Below are positions 33,770-42,533 of a stretch of 64,000 bases of DNA, piece after piece. The position numbers and the translations under genes are program-made. The notes under the pieces are model-generated. The model worked only from the letters and a program-made list of their open reading frames with translations. It was not told the origin of the DNA and made no database searches. Source of the DNA: Paenibacillaceae bacterium (GTDB taxonomy: Bacteria > Bacillota > Clostridia > Lachnospirales > Lachnospiraceae); contig SVDU01000017.1 of assembly GCA_015057705.1 (NCBI GenBank), forward strand, positions 1-64,000, read 5' to 3'. The stretch's first letter is position 1. Each line of letters opens with the position of its first letter.

Positions 33770-35008
33770 TTATTTCATATATGTTTTTTTCTCTTCTTCA
33801 ATCCGATCCAGATTCAGATAATCTTCTGTTTTTAAAGACAGTTGTTTCTTTGACAGTGACCCGTTCACCAGTCTGGTAATCACACTGTAAATCACCGCGA
33901 ACGTAGGAACGGCAATAATCATTCCCACAAATCCAAACAATCCGCCAAACAGAAGAATGGAAAACAGCACCCAGAAACTGGGCAGTCCGGTGGATTGTCC
34001 AAGAATTTTAGGTCCCAGTATATTGCCATCAAACTGCTGCAAAAGCAAAATGAAAATCAGGAAATAGAGGCACTTTACCGGGCTGACTAAGAGTATTAAA
34101 AATGCACTGGGAACTGCCCCAATGAAAGGCCCAAAAAATGGTATTACATTGGTAACTCCCACAATTACGCTGACTAACAGTACATAGGGCATCTTCATTG
34201 CATTGAGCAGCACAAAGCACATAATCCCGATAATTAAAGAATCTAATAGCTTACCAGTAATAAATCCGCCAAATACACGATGTACAAAACGGATTTCTTC
34301 AATTGCCTGATTCGCCGTTTTTAAGGAAAATATGCTATAAATGATTTTTTTCCCCTGTGCAGAAAGCGTCTCTTTGATATTAAGAATATATACCATAACA
34401 ATTACGCCGATTAATATATTCTTAAAAACCAGTACAACACTTAACAGACCGCTGGATAAGCTGCCGATTAAGGAAGACATATTGGGGACTAAATCAGTGG
34501 TCATCCAGTTCTGAAGCCGGCTGGCAACCTGATCATAGATAGGGATTATGGCTTTTTCAAAAGCAGGATTATCCTGAAACATCTTTTGAAGTCCAAGTGC
34601 AATATTGTTGATGTTATCTCCGAAATTATTCTGTATCCCCATAATGCTTGTATATATTTCGGGTATAATCATTGAGAAAAGTCCTATGACAATCACAAAC
34701 AAAAAAATCAGGCTGACCAGTGTCGCCAGAGCTCTTGAAATGGAGCGAACCGTTTTCTTGTTATGAAACACCGCATTCAGCATACGGGCTGCCATATCTC
34801 TTGTTTTGTTATAAACCGGCAATAAAAGATATGCCAGAACTGCGCCATAAATGACAGGCATTAAGATTTCTACAATCAAACCCATGGTACCTTTTACCGA
34901 TTCAAACCGGGAAATAAAAAAAGCAAATGCAATGCTTAATGCAATTACTGCAAAAGCGGTTACTCCCCAGCAAACGTAACTGCGGTATTTAAAATCCTTC
35001 ATGTTCAT
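33770..35008 (-). CDS. AI-2E family transporter
   Basis: Polytopic membrane protein of 412 aa with about eight hydrophobic segments, the family's central motif VTNVIPFFGPFIGAVPSA, and LPSFWVLFSILLFGGLFG near the end. The family includes YtvI-like and TqsA-like proteins; true substrates differ and some members are Na+/H+ antiporters. It ends 9 nt before the SpoIID-like gene, probably one operon. Confidence 0.85.
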   Translation of the reverse strand: MNMKDFKYRSYVCWGVTAFAVIALSIAFAFFISRFESVKGTMGLIVEILMPVIYGAVLAYLLLPVYNKTRDMAARMLNAVFHNKKTVRSISRALATLVSLIFLFVIVIGLFSMIIPEIYTSIMGIQNNFGDNINNIALGLQKMFQDNPAFEKAIIPIYDQVASRLQNWMTTDLVPNMSSLIGSLSSGLLSVVLVFKNILIGVIVMVYILNIKETLSAQGKKIIYSIFSLKTANQAIEEIRFVHRVFGGFITGKLLDSLIIGIMCFVLLNAMKMPYVLLVSVIVGVTNVIPFFGPFIGAVPSAFLILLVSPVKCLYFLIFILLLQQFDGNILGPKILGQSTGLPSFWVLFSILLFGGLFGFVGMIIAVPTFAVIYSVITRLVNGSLSKKQLSLKTEDYLNLDRIEEEKKTYMK

Positions 35009-35070
35009 CTCCTATATGGTTGAAATTAATATATGTCTTATCATACTTTACCATATTTTACCATAAAGTT

Positions 35071-35297
35071 AAAGCAGCGATTTCTCGCTGCTTTTGTCTT
35101 TTGTAACCCCAAAATGCCGGTTCTTACTTATTGACGCCTAGCTAAGCTAGGTGGGCAACCTCACTCAGGCATCTGCCTTCCACTACAAAGGAGGCCTGAC
35201 ATCCGCCTGAAAATATTGGAATCCCTTATGTCATAATGTAGGTTCAAAAAAGGTAAGATTATCGCACATCTCAGGAATTACATTCTCTATTTTCTAT
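35071..35297 (-). ncRNA. ssrS: 6S RNA (candidate)
   Basis: A gene-free stretch of about 350 bp holds a promoter and a structured transcript. The closing helix pairs CCTGAGATG (35275-35267) with CATTTTGGG (35116-35108), nine pairs with wobbles. The centre has GTGAGGTTGCCCACC, a palindromic CCTAGCTAAGCTAGG hairpin and TGACATAAGGGATT, all typical of Firmicutes 6S RNAs that mimic an open promoter and hold RNA polymerase. A short hairpin (AAAGCAGCGA/TCGCTGCTTT) ends the region. No ORF fits. Family assignment is by eye. Confidence 0.7.
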
Positions 35298-35303
35298 GGC
35301 TTC

Positions 35304-35332
35304 AGTATACAACAATTCCAGAGAATTTTCAA
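35304..35332 (-). promoter_or_regulatory. Promoter of the 6S RNA
   Basis: TTGAAA (35327-35332) and TATACT (35304-35309) are 17 bp apart on the minus strand, a strong sigma-A-type pair placed just before the structured RNA. Confidence 0.75.
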
Positions 35333-35364
35333 GTTCCTTTTCCTGTCAGTTTTTAACTTAATGA

Positions 35365-35628
35365 TCAGAAAACAATATTCTTACCGCCAAGAAGTCTTCC
35401 GTGTTCCACATATAAATCCAGCCGGTTTAAAAGGGAATCACAGGATTCTTCCTGTATAATCAGTTCAACCGCTTCAGCAGTTACCAGGGAAAGAACAGAT
35501 AAAAGTGATTTTGCATTCACAATGCAGTCTCCATTCATCAATTCCATCTTTTCTTTACGTTTACCGGCTATGGTCACAAATTCCAATATGGAGTCCATGC
35601 CCCAAAAACCGATCCTAACCTTTTTCAT
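35365..35628 (-). CDS. HPr-like protein lacking the phospho-histidine
   Basis: 87-aa protein with an HPr-type second half (VNAKSLLSVLSLVTAEAVEL aligns with the HPr serine helix) but no GLHARPA motif; the equivalent place reads FWGMDSILEF. So it cannot take phosphate from enzyme I in the normal way, while the regulatory-serine region is kept. It is 30 nt downstream of a GNAT gene. It could be a regulatory HPr paralogue such as a Crh-like protein, though its role is unknown. Confidence 0.65.
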   Translation of the reverse strand: MKKVRIGFWGMDSILEFVTIAGKRKEKMELMNGDCIVNAKSLLSVLSLVTAEAVELIIQEESCDSLLNRLDLYVEHGRLLGGKNIVF

Positions 35629-35658
35629 CTGCTGTAATCCTCCTGATTTTTCTTGCGT

Positions 35659-36453
35659 CTAATACAGTCCATTCTCCAGATTTCCAAGTCTGTATACCTG
35701 ATATTCTTTTTCAAAAATATAACCAAGCTTTTCCGCCAGTCCAGCGGCAGGAATGTTGTCCGCATCCCAGGTTGGAAAAATCTCCTGTTTTAAACAGGAT
35801 AAGATTAATCCTGCACTGCATGCCAGAGCAAGACCCCGGCGCTTATATTCCTTGTGTGTCGCAACTTTTACCACAATCTTCTCTCCACTGATTGGATAGG
35901 CTGAACAACCGGAAACCAGTCTTTCACCGTCCAGTGCTGCAAATCCAAAACCGTGATGGATAAAATCCTTCTGGGTTTCAAAATCAGAACAGATCTCTCT
36001 GCTCCACTCTGAACTCATGGCTTTCTCATAAAGACTCTGATTCATTTTTTTTATTTGAATTCCTTCAGGAATGGAGTTCAAATAATTATTCAGCGTCTCC
36101 TTAGAGAAAAGATCTTCATCTGTTCTCATGGCATAACGGGACATAATCCGGCAACTGCCTCCAAACGTCTCTTCCAGCCATTCAGACCAGCGTTCGTCGG
36201 AAGGGGTAATAAAACCCTTACTGCAGTTTTTAATTAAAAGTTCCCTGAGCTCAAGAGCCTGCTCTCCCTTGGGACAAATTCCGGCCAGATATACAAAATT
36301 ACCCGAATGAATCAAACAAAAGGACGGATTATCCCGCTCCGGGACCCAGACTTTTCCGATACGCCCTTTTGCAACAGCAGAGGGTATCACCTCTTTACTC
36401 ATGCTGCAAAGTTCTCTGACAATCTGTCTCTCATCTCTTTCCAATTCAATCAC
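35659..36453 (-). CDS. GNAT-family N-acetyltransferase
   Basis: 264-aa protein whose C-terminal half is a GNAT acetyl-CoA domain (VVKVATHKEYKRRGLALACS, with the R-R-G-L-A pyrophosphate loop; end NIPAAGLAEKLGYIFEKEY). The N-terminal half has no domain I recognise. The frame opens at 36501, but AAGGAG stands 7 nt before the GTG at 36453, which I take as start. The acceptor substrate is unknown. It is followed by the HPr-like gene. Confidence 0.8.
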   Translation of the reverse strand: MIELERDERQIVRELCSMSKEVIPSAVAKGRIGKVWVPERDNPSFCLIHSGNFVYLAGICPKGEQALELRELLIKNCSKGFITPSDERWSEWLEETFGGSCRIMSRYAMRTDEDLFSKETLNNYLNSIPEGIQIKKMNQSLYEKAMSSEWSREICSDFETQKDFIHHGFGFAALDGERLVSGCSAYPISGEKIVVKVATHKEYKRRGLALACSAGLILSCLKQEIFPTWDADNIPAAGLAEKLGYIFEKEYQVYRLGNLENGLY

Positions 36454-36537
36454 AATAATTCTCCTTCCGCTGGTGCTTCGTCTTCCAAATACCGATATCA
36501 AAAGGACTGTTTCCTGTTAAAGACCTAGTATAGCACA

Positions 36538-37182
36538 CTAGAAAAGATTCTGCAAATCAAAAATTGATTCTACCAGAAAATCTGCTCCTGCTTTAATAAG
36601 TTCCTCCCTGCTCCCATATCCATACAATGCCCCCACAGATTCCATTCCAAACTCCTTTGCACCCAGAATGTCATGTTTTCGGTCACCGATCATCACTGTT
36701 TTTGATATATCACGAATTTGGCAGGTATCAAGCACATAACGGATCACATCTGCTTTTTTCACACGGATTTCTTCAAAATCCGCTCCTCCCATAAACTCAA
36801 AATAAGAATCCAGTTCAAAATGCTCCAATATCATTCTTACAAAGATTTCCGGTTTTGATGAAGCAACATAAAGTTTTTTCCCTGATCTCACAAGTGCTTT
36901 TAAAGTCTCTTTTGTTCCCTCATAAACTTTGTTCTCAAAGATTCCTTGTGAGGAAAAATATTCCCGAAAAATCTCCACTGCCTTTTGGGCATCTGATTCT
37001 GTAAAACCATAGTATTCCATAAAGCTGTCTTTTAAGGGTGGTCCGATAAAACAGCATAAATCATCGAGATTTTCCACTTCAATTCCAAAAGCATGCAGAG
37101 CATGGCGGGCCGATTTTGTAATTCCCTCTTTGGGATCAGTCAGGGTTCCATCTAAATCAAACAGTAAATAATCTTTTTTCAT
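36538..37182 (-). CDS. HAD-family hydrolase, phosphoglycolate phosphatase-like
   Basis: Haloacid dehalogenase phosphatase (214 aa) with the nucleophile motif LLFDLDGTLTDP, motif II VASSKP, and motif IV MIGDRKHDILGAKE. An inserted helical cap lies between motifs I and II. It resembles Gph/PpaX-type enzymes; the substrate could be phosphoglycolate, pyrophosphate or a nucleotide. It lies downstream of pckA and its terminator. Confidence 0.85.
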   Translation of the reverse strand: MKKDYLLFDLDGTLTDPKEGITKSARHALHAFGIEVENLDDLCCFIGPPLKDSFMEYYGFTESDAQKAVEIFREYFSSQGIFENKVYEGTKETLKALVRSGKKLYVASSKPEIFVRMILEHFELDSYFEFMGGADFEEIRVKKADVIRYVLDTCQIRDISKTVMIGDRKHDILGAKEFGMESVGALYGYGSREELIKAGADFLVESIFDLQNLF

Positions 37183-37202
37183 AACATCTCCTCTGCTTAC
37201 TT

Positions 37203-37241
37203 AAAAAACAGAGACGAAAAAGTTCTCCTTTTTCGTCTCTG
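37203..37241 (-). terminator. Terminator of pckA
   Basis: CAGAGACGAAAAAG / CTTTTTCGTCTCTG hairpin with a T run on the minus strand, 7 nt after the pckA stop. Confidence 0.88.
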
Positions 37242-37247
37242 TGACAA

Positions 37248-38939
37248 TTACTTCAATTGATCAACAACCTTCTGAATTGCCTCTAACGCATCATCAGGAA
37301 GCTTATCGTATCCTTCTTTAGCAACTGACATATTGGCAACAAATTTCACACGATCCTGCATACGAGCCTTTAACTGCTCTGCGTAAGTCGGGTCATTCAG
37401 ATCTGGAACGAATCCTTCCCACTCAAAGATATCAATATCTGTAAATGGTCCCCATTGTTTAAATTCTGCCTTTTTATCAACAATTGCTTCCAGAATTCCA
37501 AGTGTATCCTTAGGCTGAACCTTCTTGCCCATAAAATCACCAGTATTAATAATATAGCAGTCTACGTTCTTTTCTTCAACCAGTTTTTTGAATTTTTCAT
37601 AATCATTGACAAGAGGATAAGTTCTGAATGGGTTCGCATAAGGAACAACTACCAGCGCGTTAGGATCTGCTCCCGGAGCAAGTCTCTCTGCAGAGGATCT
37701 CTTAGTTGCAAGAGTTGCGCCCATAACAGATGCCAGTGATGATCCTTTTAATTTAACTACTGGTGGAATGGTAGGATCCTTCATAATCCAGAAAATTGCA
37801 TTAACAGGAGAATCAATTTTATCCACACGGTTTGGTGACCATAATTTAGACTTAATTGCACGTCCATTACCGTTTCTGATATCTTCTGTTACCAGCTGGA
37901 TCTTTCCGTCTTCATCCAGGGTACAGGAGCAGTTCTGTGCAGTCAGTAAGTACTTGTTGTCCTCACATCCGGTAGGATAATCCTGTGTCTTATCAAAGTA
38001 TGTAGGTTCAATTGCAACAGATGCGCAGGTATCTGTGTTAATGATAAATGCATCGTCATGAAGTACGGTAACGCCGTATTTGCCACCGTGTTTTGCATGT
38101 GTAATGGTGGATTTACCGGATCCTGATAATCCAAATACAGATGCAACATACTTGGAACCATCAGAAAGAGTATACTCCTTTTGTCCGCCGTGGCAGGAAG
38201 CGTAGCCGTTTCGATTGGCAAGTGCCCATACCATGGTAAGTGTACCTTTCTTATGCTCTCCAAAATATCTCATACCGAGAATTGCAGCGCAGTTTTGTTC
38301 CGTGTTAAAATAACATAGACATTTAGGATCGCTTAAACAGGACAGATCTACACCAGGACGGTCAGAACCATTCCACTGGGGATCAGAGAAGATATAGATA
38401 TCAGGCTCTTTGCCATCTCCTACCGGTTTAGAAGCCTTATACATATTGACATACTGATCAGACATATACTGGAAGTTCAGCATCCAGTTATATAAAATGT
38501 TCTCCTCGCCTTCCGGAATGAGAAGATGCGCCTTTACCATATACTCCGGATCAAGGCCAGCGTATACCTCTGCATGATACATGGTTTTCCACCGTGTCTC
38601 ATAAACAGCATCCATAACAACTTTGTCAAGAGCAGCACAGTTTACTCCAGGTTCCCCTGCAATTCTTCTGGCTGTTGCATACCGTCCGGTAATTGCACCA
38701 TCATTAAACAAAAGTACTTTTGCATCCTTATCGAGACCGAATTCTTCTCCTCTATAAACCGGCATATCTGTGACAATCGTTCCTGGTGAGTTTTTTGCCA
38801 ATTCATATGCCTCACGAAGCGTATTAACTTTAATAACGTTATTCCCATAGAATGGTGCCTCGATAATTGAACGTGTCGTTGCAAAGCCAGGCTTTCCTTT
38901 TCCAATTTCATTAATTGGGTAATAAGCTTTTGTTGACAT
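37248..38939 (-). CDS. pckA: Phosphoenolpyruvate carboxykinase (ATP)
   Basis: Converts oxaloacetate and ATP to PEP, CO2 and ADP, or the reverse as a CO2-fixing anaplerotic step in many fermenters. The P-loop reads FGLSGSGKSTIT, followed by the metal/ATP region LHDDAFIINTD, which marks the ATP-type enzyme and not the GTP-type. Length 563 aa is somewhat above the usual 530-540. It is a single-gene unit with its own terminator, divergent from a pectin methylesterase gene. Confidence 0.92.
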   Translation of the reverse strand: MSTKAYYPINEIGKGKPGFATTRSIIEAPFYGNNVIKVNTLREAYELAKNSPGTIVTDMPVYRGEEFGLDKDAKVLLFNDGAITGRYATARRIAGEPGVNCAALDKVVMDAVYETRWKTMYHAEVYAGLDPEYMVKAHLLIPEGEENILYNWMLNFQYMSDQYVNMYKASKPVGDGKEPDIYIFSDPQWNGSDRPGVDLSCLSDPKCLCYFNTEQNCAAILGMRYFGEHKKGTLTMVWALANRNGYASCHGGQKEYTLSDGSKYVASVFGLSGSGKSTITHAKHGGKYGVTVLHDDAFIINTDTCASVAIEPTYFDKTQDYPTGCEDNKYLLTAQNCSCTLDEDGKIQLVTEDIRNGNGRAIKSKLWSPNRVDKIDSPVNAIFWIMKDPTIPPVVKLKGSSLASVMGATLATKRSSAERLAPGADPNALVVVPYANPFRTYPLVNDYEKFKKLVEEKNVDCYIINTGDFMGKKVQPKDTLGILEAIVDKKAEFKQWGPFTDIDIFEWEGFVPDLNDPTYAEQLKARMQDRVKFVANMSVAKEGYDKLPDDALEAIQKVVDQLK

Positions 38940-39091
38940 ATAAAAATCCTCCTTATAAAATTCAAATTTGCTCTCATTATCTCATTTTGTTAAGAAAAAG
39001 TCAATATTTTCTATTGCATTTTCCACAAAAATTGTTTATATTTAATGTGCATTATGCATCATGTATACAACAACTAGAAAGAAGGTCAAAT

Positions 39092-40057
39092 ATGATACAC
39101 ATTTCCAAAGACGGCACCGGAGATTTTGAAAGCATACAAGAAGCGCTTGACTCATTGCCCCAAAACGGCACTGCCGAACATACCCTTTTCATTCACAAAG
39201 GAGTTTATGAGGAGCAGATTACAATCACCACTCCTCACGTAACCTTTCTTGGGGAAGATAAGAACAGCACCATTCTCACCTATGGCTTATATGCCCATAT
39301 GCTTATGGAAGATGGTATGAAGCGGGGAACGTTTCGAACCTATTCCTGTTTAATCGATACTTATGATTTTACAGCAAAAAATATTACGTTTGAAAACAGC
39401 GCCGGAAAAGGAATTGATGTGGGACAGGCACTTGCTGTTTATGCAGATGGCGATCGTCTCTCCTTTGATAACTGCCGTTTTCTTGGCAATCAGGATACCA
39501 TATTCACTGGTCCGCTGCCACCAAAGGAAATTGAGCCAAACGGATTTATCGGGCCAAAGCAGCACGCTCCCAGGATCAATGGAAGGCATTATTATAAGGA
39601 CTGCTATCTGGAGGGTGATATTGATTTCGTTTTTGGAAGTGCTACTGCCTACTTTGAGAACTGCACGTTCTTTTCCAAATATACAGGAAAAGAAATCAGC
39701 AGCTATGTAACTGCCGCATCAACTCCGGAAGGCCAGGAATACGGTTATGTAATGGAAAACTGCCGTTTTGAGGGAAACTGTCCTCCGGATAATGCTTACC
39801 TGGGACGTCCGTGGAGAGAATATGCAAAGACGGTTTTAATCAATTGCTATATTGGCGACCACATCTGCCGGGAAGGCTGGCATGACTGGAACAAAGAGGG
39901 CGCTCATAAAAATGCCTTCTATGCCGAATATGGAAGCTACGGTCCCAAAGGTGACATGGATCACAGACCTGACTGGATTTACAGACTGAAGGATACTGAT
40001 CTTGTTAAATATACAAAGGATGCCGTACTATCCGGATCTGACGGCTGGAAGTTTTAA
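39092..40057 (+). CDS. Pectin methylesterase (CE8)
   Basis: Removes methyl groups from pectin. The 321-aa right-handed beta-helix has the family blocks: GQALAVYADGDRLSFDNC, FLGNQDTIF, the catalytic Asp in DIDFVFGSATAYFENC, and the substrate Arg in YLGRPWREYAKT. The ORF is open upstream to 38915, but AAGG lies just before the ATG at 39092, where the family begins (IHISKDGTGDF). It has no signal peptide, so the enzyme is likely cytoplasmic and acts on imported oligogalacturonides. It stands alone, divergent from pckA. Confidence 0.9.
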   Translation: MIHISKDGTGDFESIQEALDSLPQNGTAEHTLFIHKGVYEEQITITTPHVTFLGEDKNSTILTYGLYAHMLMEDGMKRGTFRTYSCLIDTYDFTAKNITFENSAGKGIDVGQALAVYADGDRLSFDNCRFLGNQDTIFTGPLPPKEIEPNGFIGPKQHAPRINGRHYYKDCYLEGDIDFVFGSATAYFENCTFFSKYTGKEISSYVTAASTPEGQEYGYVMENCRFEGNCPPDNAYLGRPWREYAKTVLINCYIGDHICREGWHDWNKEGAHKNAFYAEYGSYGPKGDMDHRPDWIYRLKDTDLVKYTKDAVLSGSDGWKF

Positions 40058-40103
40058 AAAAACGGGATTCTGTTCCTTAGGTAAGAACAGAATCCCGTTT
40101 TTT
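40056..40103. terminator. Bidirectional terminator between convergent genes
   Basis: AACGGGATTCTGTTC / GAACAGAATCCCGTT hairpin flanked by A and T runs. It overlaps the ends of the pectin methylesterase (plus) and YhcH (minus) genes and can stop both. Confidence 0.9.
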
Positions 40104-40566
40104 AGTTTTCTTTGATTTTAACAATTACTTTCTTAATTGGAGCTGGTTCTCCGGCTGCAGCCTTTGGTTTATGGCCATCCCAGGGATTAAAAATCATATA
40201 TTCTCCAGACTTTACTACCGCTTTTAAGCCTGGGTTTTCATTGTCGTAAAATACAACATCTTTTTCATCGTTATATGGTACTTTTTCATTCAGTTCATCA
40301 ATTCTTGCGTAGGTCATAATCTCAGAACCGGAAATCACATACTGAATATCTGTATAATTATGGTGAGCTTCATATTTCGCTTCTTCCCATGGAATTGTCG
40401 TATATTCTACTACATTGGCAAAAACATTCTTGCCGTCAATCTCATATTTGCCTGGCTCCAGTTCCTCCAGATCAGTATTCTTAAGAAAATCTACTGCCTT
40501 GGCATATCTGTCTTCCACACCAAGGTTTCTGTAAAAATCAAGGTTTTTTGCTGTGTCAAAAATCAT
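40102..40566 (-). CDS. YhcH/YjgK/YiaL family protein
   Basis: 154-aa cupin-like protein of the family once called beta-galactosidase subunit beta. Conserved features are HHNYTDIQYVISGSE, a metal-type Glu/His set (EYMIFNPWDGHKP) and the C-terminal KKVIVKI. Family members occur with sialic acid and other sugar-acid catabolism genes and may be isomerases or anomerases. No such genes are adjacent here, so the substrate is open. Confidence 0.85.
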   Translation of the reverse strand: MIFDTAKNLDFYRNLGVEDRYAKAVDFLKNTDLEELEPGKYEIDGKNVFANVVEYTTIPWEEAKYEAHHNYTDIQYVISGSEIMTYARIDELNEKVPYNDEKDVVFYDNENPGLKAVVKSGEYMIFNPWDGHKPKAAAGEPAPIKKVIVKIKEN

Positions 40567-40645
40567 TTGAATACTCTCCTTTTATGTATCAGTATAGTTA
40601 TTTAAACTATAGTATACACCAAAAACAGAATATTTAACAATGTTT

Positions 40646-41533
40646 TTATTTAAAAAATTCATGGTTTCCGTGCTGGAATAAATAAGTCAAATGGGAATCA
40701 AACCAGCTGATTGCACCGCTCCTTGAGCCCCTTCGATTCATAAAATACAAAGCTCCGTTTGAATAGTCCTCACCTTCCAGTGCCCTTTCCACACAATCAA
40801 TGGTATTGCTGGTAACCTTTACGGAATTAATGCTTCCATTGGATACCGGGGAAAACTGGGAGGGTGAATAAACAACTCCTTTCACTGTACTTGGAAATTT
40901 ACCGCTTTTTACACGATTTAAAATCACATTTGCTACAAGAATCTTTCCTTCATCATCACAAACTCCGGCTTCTGCCTGCACAATTTTTAACAAGACATTA
41001 TAGTCTTCATCCGACAGAGACGTGGCACGTGCTGCTTTTTCCTCTTCTGCCTTTTTGGCAGCTGCTTCTTCCGCTTCTTTCGCCTTCTGGGCTTCTTCTG
41101 CGGCTAACTGCGCCTGCTTTTTTGCTTCCTCCTCCAGTGCAATCTGTTCGTTCATGCGCTGGATTCTGGTAAAGGATTCTTTTTCCAGTTCCTGCTTTTG
41201 TATGACTTCTTTTTCCAACAGATTTCCAGCAAGTTGCTGTGCCTGCATCTTGGGATCGGTAAGGTTAATTTGTACTTTTGCTTGTGAAGCTGTTTCCTCT
41301 TCTTCAACGTTCTCATCATCGGTAGCGTCTTCTAAAGCCCGTGTTTCTGCAAATGCCGTTAATGCATTTTTTCCGCTGCTTCCAAAACCTGTGGAAGTAA
41401 AAGCAATCACTGTAATTACTGCGGCACCTGCCATAAAAACTGCTGAGGAACGATACATTCGCTTCGTGACCCTTACGGACATTCCTCTGAAGAACTGACT
41501 AATCTGCTGAAGGATAGAGCGTAGTGTAAGCAT
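40646..41533 (-). CDS. SleB-like cell wall hydrolase
   Basis: Membrane-anchored protein of 295 aa. One hydrophobic segment (about 28-48) is followed by an acidic linker, an Ala/Glu/Lys-rich coiled coil (EEAKKQAQLAAEEAQKAK) and a C-terminal Hydrolase_2/SleB domain (LLKIVQAEAGVCDDEGKILV, SPSQFSPVSNG). SleB-type enzymes are lytic transglycosylases that open spore cortex; the coiled coil and lack of a binding domain suggest a vegetative CwlJ/SleB relative is equally possible. AGAGGAG precedes the ATG at 41533, which I prefer to the frame start at 41638. Confidence 0.82.
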   Translation of the reverse strand: MLTLRSILQQISQFFRGMSVRVTKRMYRSSAVFMAGAAVITVIAFTSTGFGSSGKNALTAFAETRALEDATDDENVEEEETASQAKVQINLTDPKMQAQQLAGNLLEKEVIQKQELEKESFTRIQRMNEQIALEEEAKKQAQLAAEEAQKAKEAEEAAAKKAEEEKAARATSLSDEDYNVLLKIVQAEAGVCDDEGKILVANVILNRVKSGKFPSTVKGVVYSPSQFSPVSNGSINSVKVTSNTIDCVERALEGEDYSNGALYFMNRRGSRSGAISWFDSHLTYLFQHGNHEFFK

Positions 41534-41608
41534 AAATACTCCTCTTTCTCTAATCTCATTTGCGTGGGCTTCGGACTGTTCCGTACCCGTTTCTTTGTGT
41601 CGTCCGTA

Positions 41609-41638
41609 ATTATAGAAGAATCCCGTTAAAAAAGTCAA
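41609..41638 (-). promoter_or_regulatory. Promoter of the SleB-like gene
   Basis: TTGACT (41633-41638) and TATAAT (41609-41614) are 18 bp apart on the minus strand, giving a leader of about 70 nt. The rest of the gap up to 41843 is AT-rich with no gene or clear structure. Confidence 0.72.
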
Positions 41639-41843
41639 TGGTCATTTAACATTTTTGTGATAATTTAACTTCTTAATTTTTTCCTGTTTTTATTTTTTTG
41701 TTAGTTATATACTATTTTTCCTTGTACTAATGTGCTTTTTTTGTATTAAACATGTGTTAACTTTTTACAATAGTATTACATTTCTGTTAATTATTCACTT
41801 GCGCACGAGTGGCCTGTCTTACTGTACAAATGTTTTATGTAAA

Positions 41844-42317
41844 CTAATTCAGGGTAAGTGAGGCGAAATTACCTTTAATAAAGACAGCCAGTTTCAGTGG
41901 AGCAATGACAATTTGCTGACCTCTTACACCTGCACTGACTACAATTTCATCGTAACTTTCCGCTGATTCATCAATCCATGTAGGAAACTGCTTTTTCATT
42001 CCCACAGGAGAACACCCACCTCTGATATAACCGGTGACAGACTGTAAATCTTTTACGGAAATCATTTCAACTTTTTTATCGCCTGTAAGCTTTGCTGTCT
42101 TTTTTAAATCCAGCTCAGCGTCAACAGGAATACAGCAGACAAAATAACCTGTTTTATCTCCTTTTAATACAAGAGTTTTAAATACACTTCCATGGTCAAC
42201 ACCCAGCATATCCGCTGCATGGCTTCCTGATAAATCCTGTTCATCAACGGTATATTCCCTTGTATCATAGGCAATCCCCGCTTTATCAAGCATTCTCATT
42301 ACATTTGTTTTTATCAT
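41844..42317 (-). CDS. ybaK: YbaK/EbsC-family aminoacyl-tRNA deacylase
   Basis: 157-aa protein that clears mischarged tRNA, typically Cys-tRNA(Pro). Family features are HAADMLGVDHGSVFKTLVLK, the catalytic Lys region, GYIRGGCSPVGMKKQFPTWI and the end VSAGVRGQQIVIAPLKL. It is a single gene divergent from a LysR regulator. Substrate could vary among YbaK-like deacylases. Confidence 0.88.
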   Translation of the reverse strand: MIKTNVMRMLDKAGIAYDTREYTVDEQDLSGSHAADMLGVDHGSVFKTLVLKGDKTGYFVCCIPVDAELDLKKTAKLTGDKKVEMISVKDLQSVTGYIRGGCSPVGMKKQFPTWIDESAESYDEIVVSAGVRGQQIVIAPLKLAVFIKGNFASLTLN

Positions 42318-42533
42318 ATCAGATCACTCCTGTCCTTTTGTTTTATGAATTACATCATAATAAGAAAAACTCCGTTTGTCCAGCAAAAGCTTATGCAGAC
42401 TTTCCTTCCATGCCAGGTTATTTGCCTCCTTAATTTTCCTGCTTTACATTCCGATATTTTACCTGATATAATATCAATATATAGTATTGTGTATTATTAT
42501 AATGAATGGTTATAAAATGAAAGGATTTTTAAT

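Noticed and set aside
35071-35297. Reading the structured gap as a plus-strand RNA
   Set aside because: The near-consensus promoter and the 6S-like order of motifs are on the minus strand; no plus-strand promoter was seen.
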